Of a stretch of 64,000 bases of DNA, positions 63,357 to 64,000 are shown piece by piece. The DNA lies in NCBI GenBank assembly GCA_001657385.1, contig LYSZ01000001.1, positions 682,001 through 746,000 of the forward strand, read 5' to 3'. Both the position numbers and the translations under genes were made by a program. The DNA is from Parvularcula sp. BBD 1991-13 (GTDB taxonomy: Bacteria; Pseudomonadota; Alphaproteobacteria; Caulobacterales; Parvularculaceae). Numbering within the stretch: position 1 is the stretch's first letter; every line of letters begins with the position of its first letter. Under the pieces are notes generated by a model. That model was given only the letters and a program-made list of their open reading frames with translations, had not been told where the DNA came from and did not search any database.

Positions 63357-63448
63357 TTCAACGCGATTCACAACTGGCTCTGGTCACAACTGGCGCCGGA
63401 TTGTGAATGGGCGCGCGCCCGCGAACCGCAAAACCGGTGATCCGCTTT
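63357..63448 (+). repeat. dispersed intergenic element, copy B
   Basis: Shares TTCAACGCGATTCACAA and GCGCGCCCGCGAACCGCA, then ACCGG and TCCGCTTT, with copy A at 7582-7658, in the same order and orientation. This copy has about 15 extra bases in the middle and an inverted pair TTCACAA / TTGTGAA. It lies between the convergent adaptor and HPr genes. Confidence 0.7.
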
Positions 63449-63473
63449 AGCCGCACCAGGCTCCAGCCGGCGC

Positions 63474-63752
63474 CTACTCGCTTTCGCCGAACCGGCTCTC
63501 GATCAAGTCGACAATGGCCGCGAGCGCATCGTCCGCTTGCGGACCGGTGGCGGTCAGTTCGATCCGGGCGCCCTTGTTGGCGACGAGCATGAGCAGGTCG
63601 AGCTGCGAGTCCGCGGCCGCCTCGCGCTCGCCGTTGCGCACGGTCACGTCAGCGTCGTAGGAGCGCGCCAGCTCCGCAAGCTGCCGCGACGGGCGAATAT
63701 GCAATCCCAGCTTGTTGCTGATCGTCGTCTCGGCTGTGGCCGTCCGCGTCAT
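63474..63752 (-). CDS. HPr family phosphocarrier
   Basis: A 92-residue HPr. The active-site histidine is His18 in NKLGLHIRPSRQL (the usual GLHARPA has Ile and Ser here). A serine at the regulatory position lies in AADSQLDLLMLVANKG. It accepts phosphate from enzyme I and passes it on to EIIA; with the EIIA-Man gene immediately upstream (17 bases) it fits the regulatory PTS-Ntr-like system of alphaproteobacteria, not sugar uptake. Confidence 0.93.
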   Translation of the reverse strand: MTRTATAETTISNKLGLHIRPSRQLAELARSYDADVTVRNGEREAAADSQLDLLMLVANKGARIELTATGPQADDALAAIVDLIESRFGESE

Positions 63753-63769
63753 CTCGCCGTTCCGGTCAT

Positions 63770-64000
63770 TCAGTCCGCCGCTTCCCCGGACAGCACCCAG
63801 GACGCGACATTGATGTATTTGCGTCCGGCCTCATGGGCGCTCCGGACCGCTTCCTTGAGGTCCCCCTCGGCCCGGGTGGAGGCGAGCTTGATCAGCATCG
63901 GCAGGTTCACCCCCGCGATCACCTCGGCGTTGGCCTTGTCCATGACGGAAATCGCCAGGTTGGACGGCGTGCCGCCGAACATGTCGGTCAGGATGATCAC
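63770..64000 (-). CDS. PTS EIIA-Man family protein (5' end outside window)
   Basis: The 76 visible residues are the C-terminal half of a mannose-type EIIA: IILTDMFGGTPSNLAIS is the second conserved block, followed by EVIAGVNLPMLIKLAS. The phosphorylated His near residue 10 lies beyond the window edge. Alphaproteobacterial EIIA-Man is usually beside HPr and acts in regulation rather than transport. Confidence 0.9.
   Translation of the reverse strand: MIILTDMFGGTPSNLAISVMDKANAEVIAGVNLPMLIKLASTRAEGDLKEAVRSAHEAGRKYINVASWVLSGEAAD

Overview
The window is high-GC, densely coded bacterial chromosome from an alphaproteobacterium. The evidence is a divK-pleD cell-cycle operon, an IscR-headed SUF operon of alphaproteobacterial order, a phasin, an HPr/EIIA-Man pair of the regulatory PTS type and an accA-xerD / aroK-aroB cluster. 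Parvularculales or Hyphomonadaceae/Caulobacterales relatives fit best, but the family is an inference. I saw no phage, insertion sequence, CRISPR array, rRNA or tRNA.

Layout. 1-1791: LytS-type sensor kinase (5' end outside) and LytTR response regulator. 1936-4914: threonine degradation (kbl, tdh) with a YceI-family gene between. 5057-7538: BON/OmpA envelope protein, small membrane protein, purB. 7673-9043: DoxX-like, DUF983, rpmG. 9265-11077 (-): divK-pleD, divergent from dinB. 12599-15979: RidA, FemAB-like acyltransferase, two DUF2007 proteins, HIT protein, DM13 protein. 16249-19845 (-): clpS-clpA and a phasin. 20288-29539: SPOR-tailed D,D-carboxypeptidase, acetyl-CoA synthetase, Cys/Met-metabolism PLP enzyme with a structured leader, metallo-beta-lactamase-fold lipoprotein, AGCS symporter, phosphoesterase-like lipoprotein. 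29660-33267: a nucleotidyltransferase-HEPN fusion, lpdA, haloalkane dehalogenase. 33370-40755 (-): iscR-iscS-sufBCDS-sufT-sufA. 41108-42591: alpha/beta hydrolase and two small unknowns. 42666-49906: accA, xerD, a 560-residue unknown and a 41-residue membrane protein on (-), divergent from aroK-aroB-corC. 49985-52860: MFS transporter, K+ channel, coiled-coil protein, infC. 53012-56223: GT9, GT4, alpha/beta hydrolase. 56407-63345: BlaI-type repressor, M56+M23 fused metalloprotease, RND permease and adaptor. 63474-64000 (-): HPr and EIIA (truncated by the window edge).

How genes work together. The SUF block is a complete Fe-S assembly pathway with its own sensor-repressor, and an IscR-type box overlaps the -35 of its promoter. 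BlaI/M56-M23 looks like a proteolytic derepression circuit whose sensor carries a peptidoglycan-peptidase domain; two TACA-N2-TGTA-like operators flank the promoter -10 box. kbl and tdh convert threonine to glycine and acetyl-CoA. divK-pleD is a cell-cycle phosphorelay and c-di-GMP module with a CtrA-like site upstream.

Beyond genes, the window has non-canonical start codons (infC probably ATA, clpA and dinB TTG, iscR and a 41-aa gene GTG), an intergenic element present twice in the same orientation and both times between convergent genes, and five short-unit (12-17 bp) tandem arrays confined to intergenic spacers.
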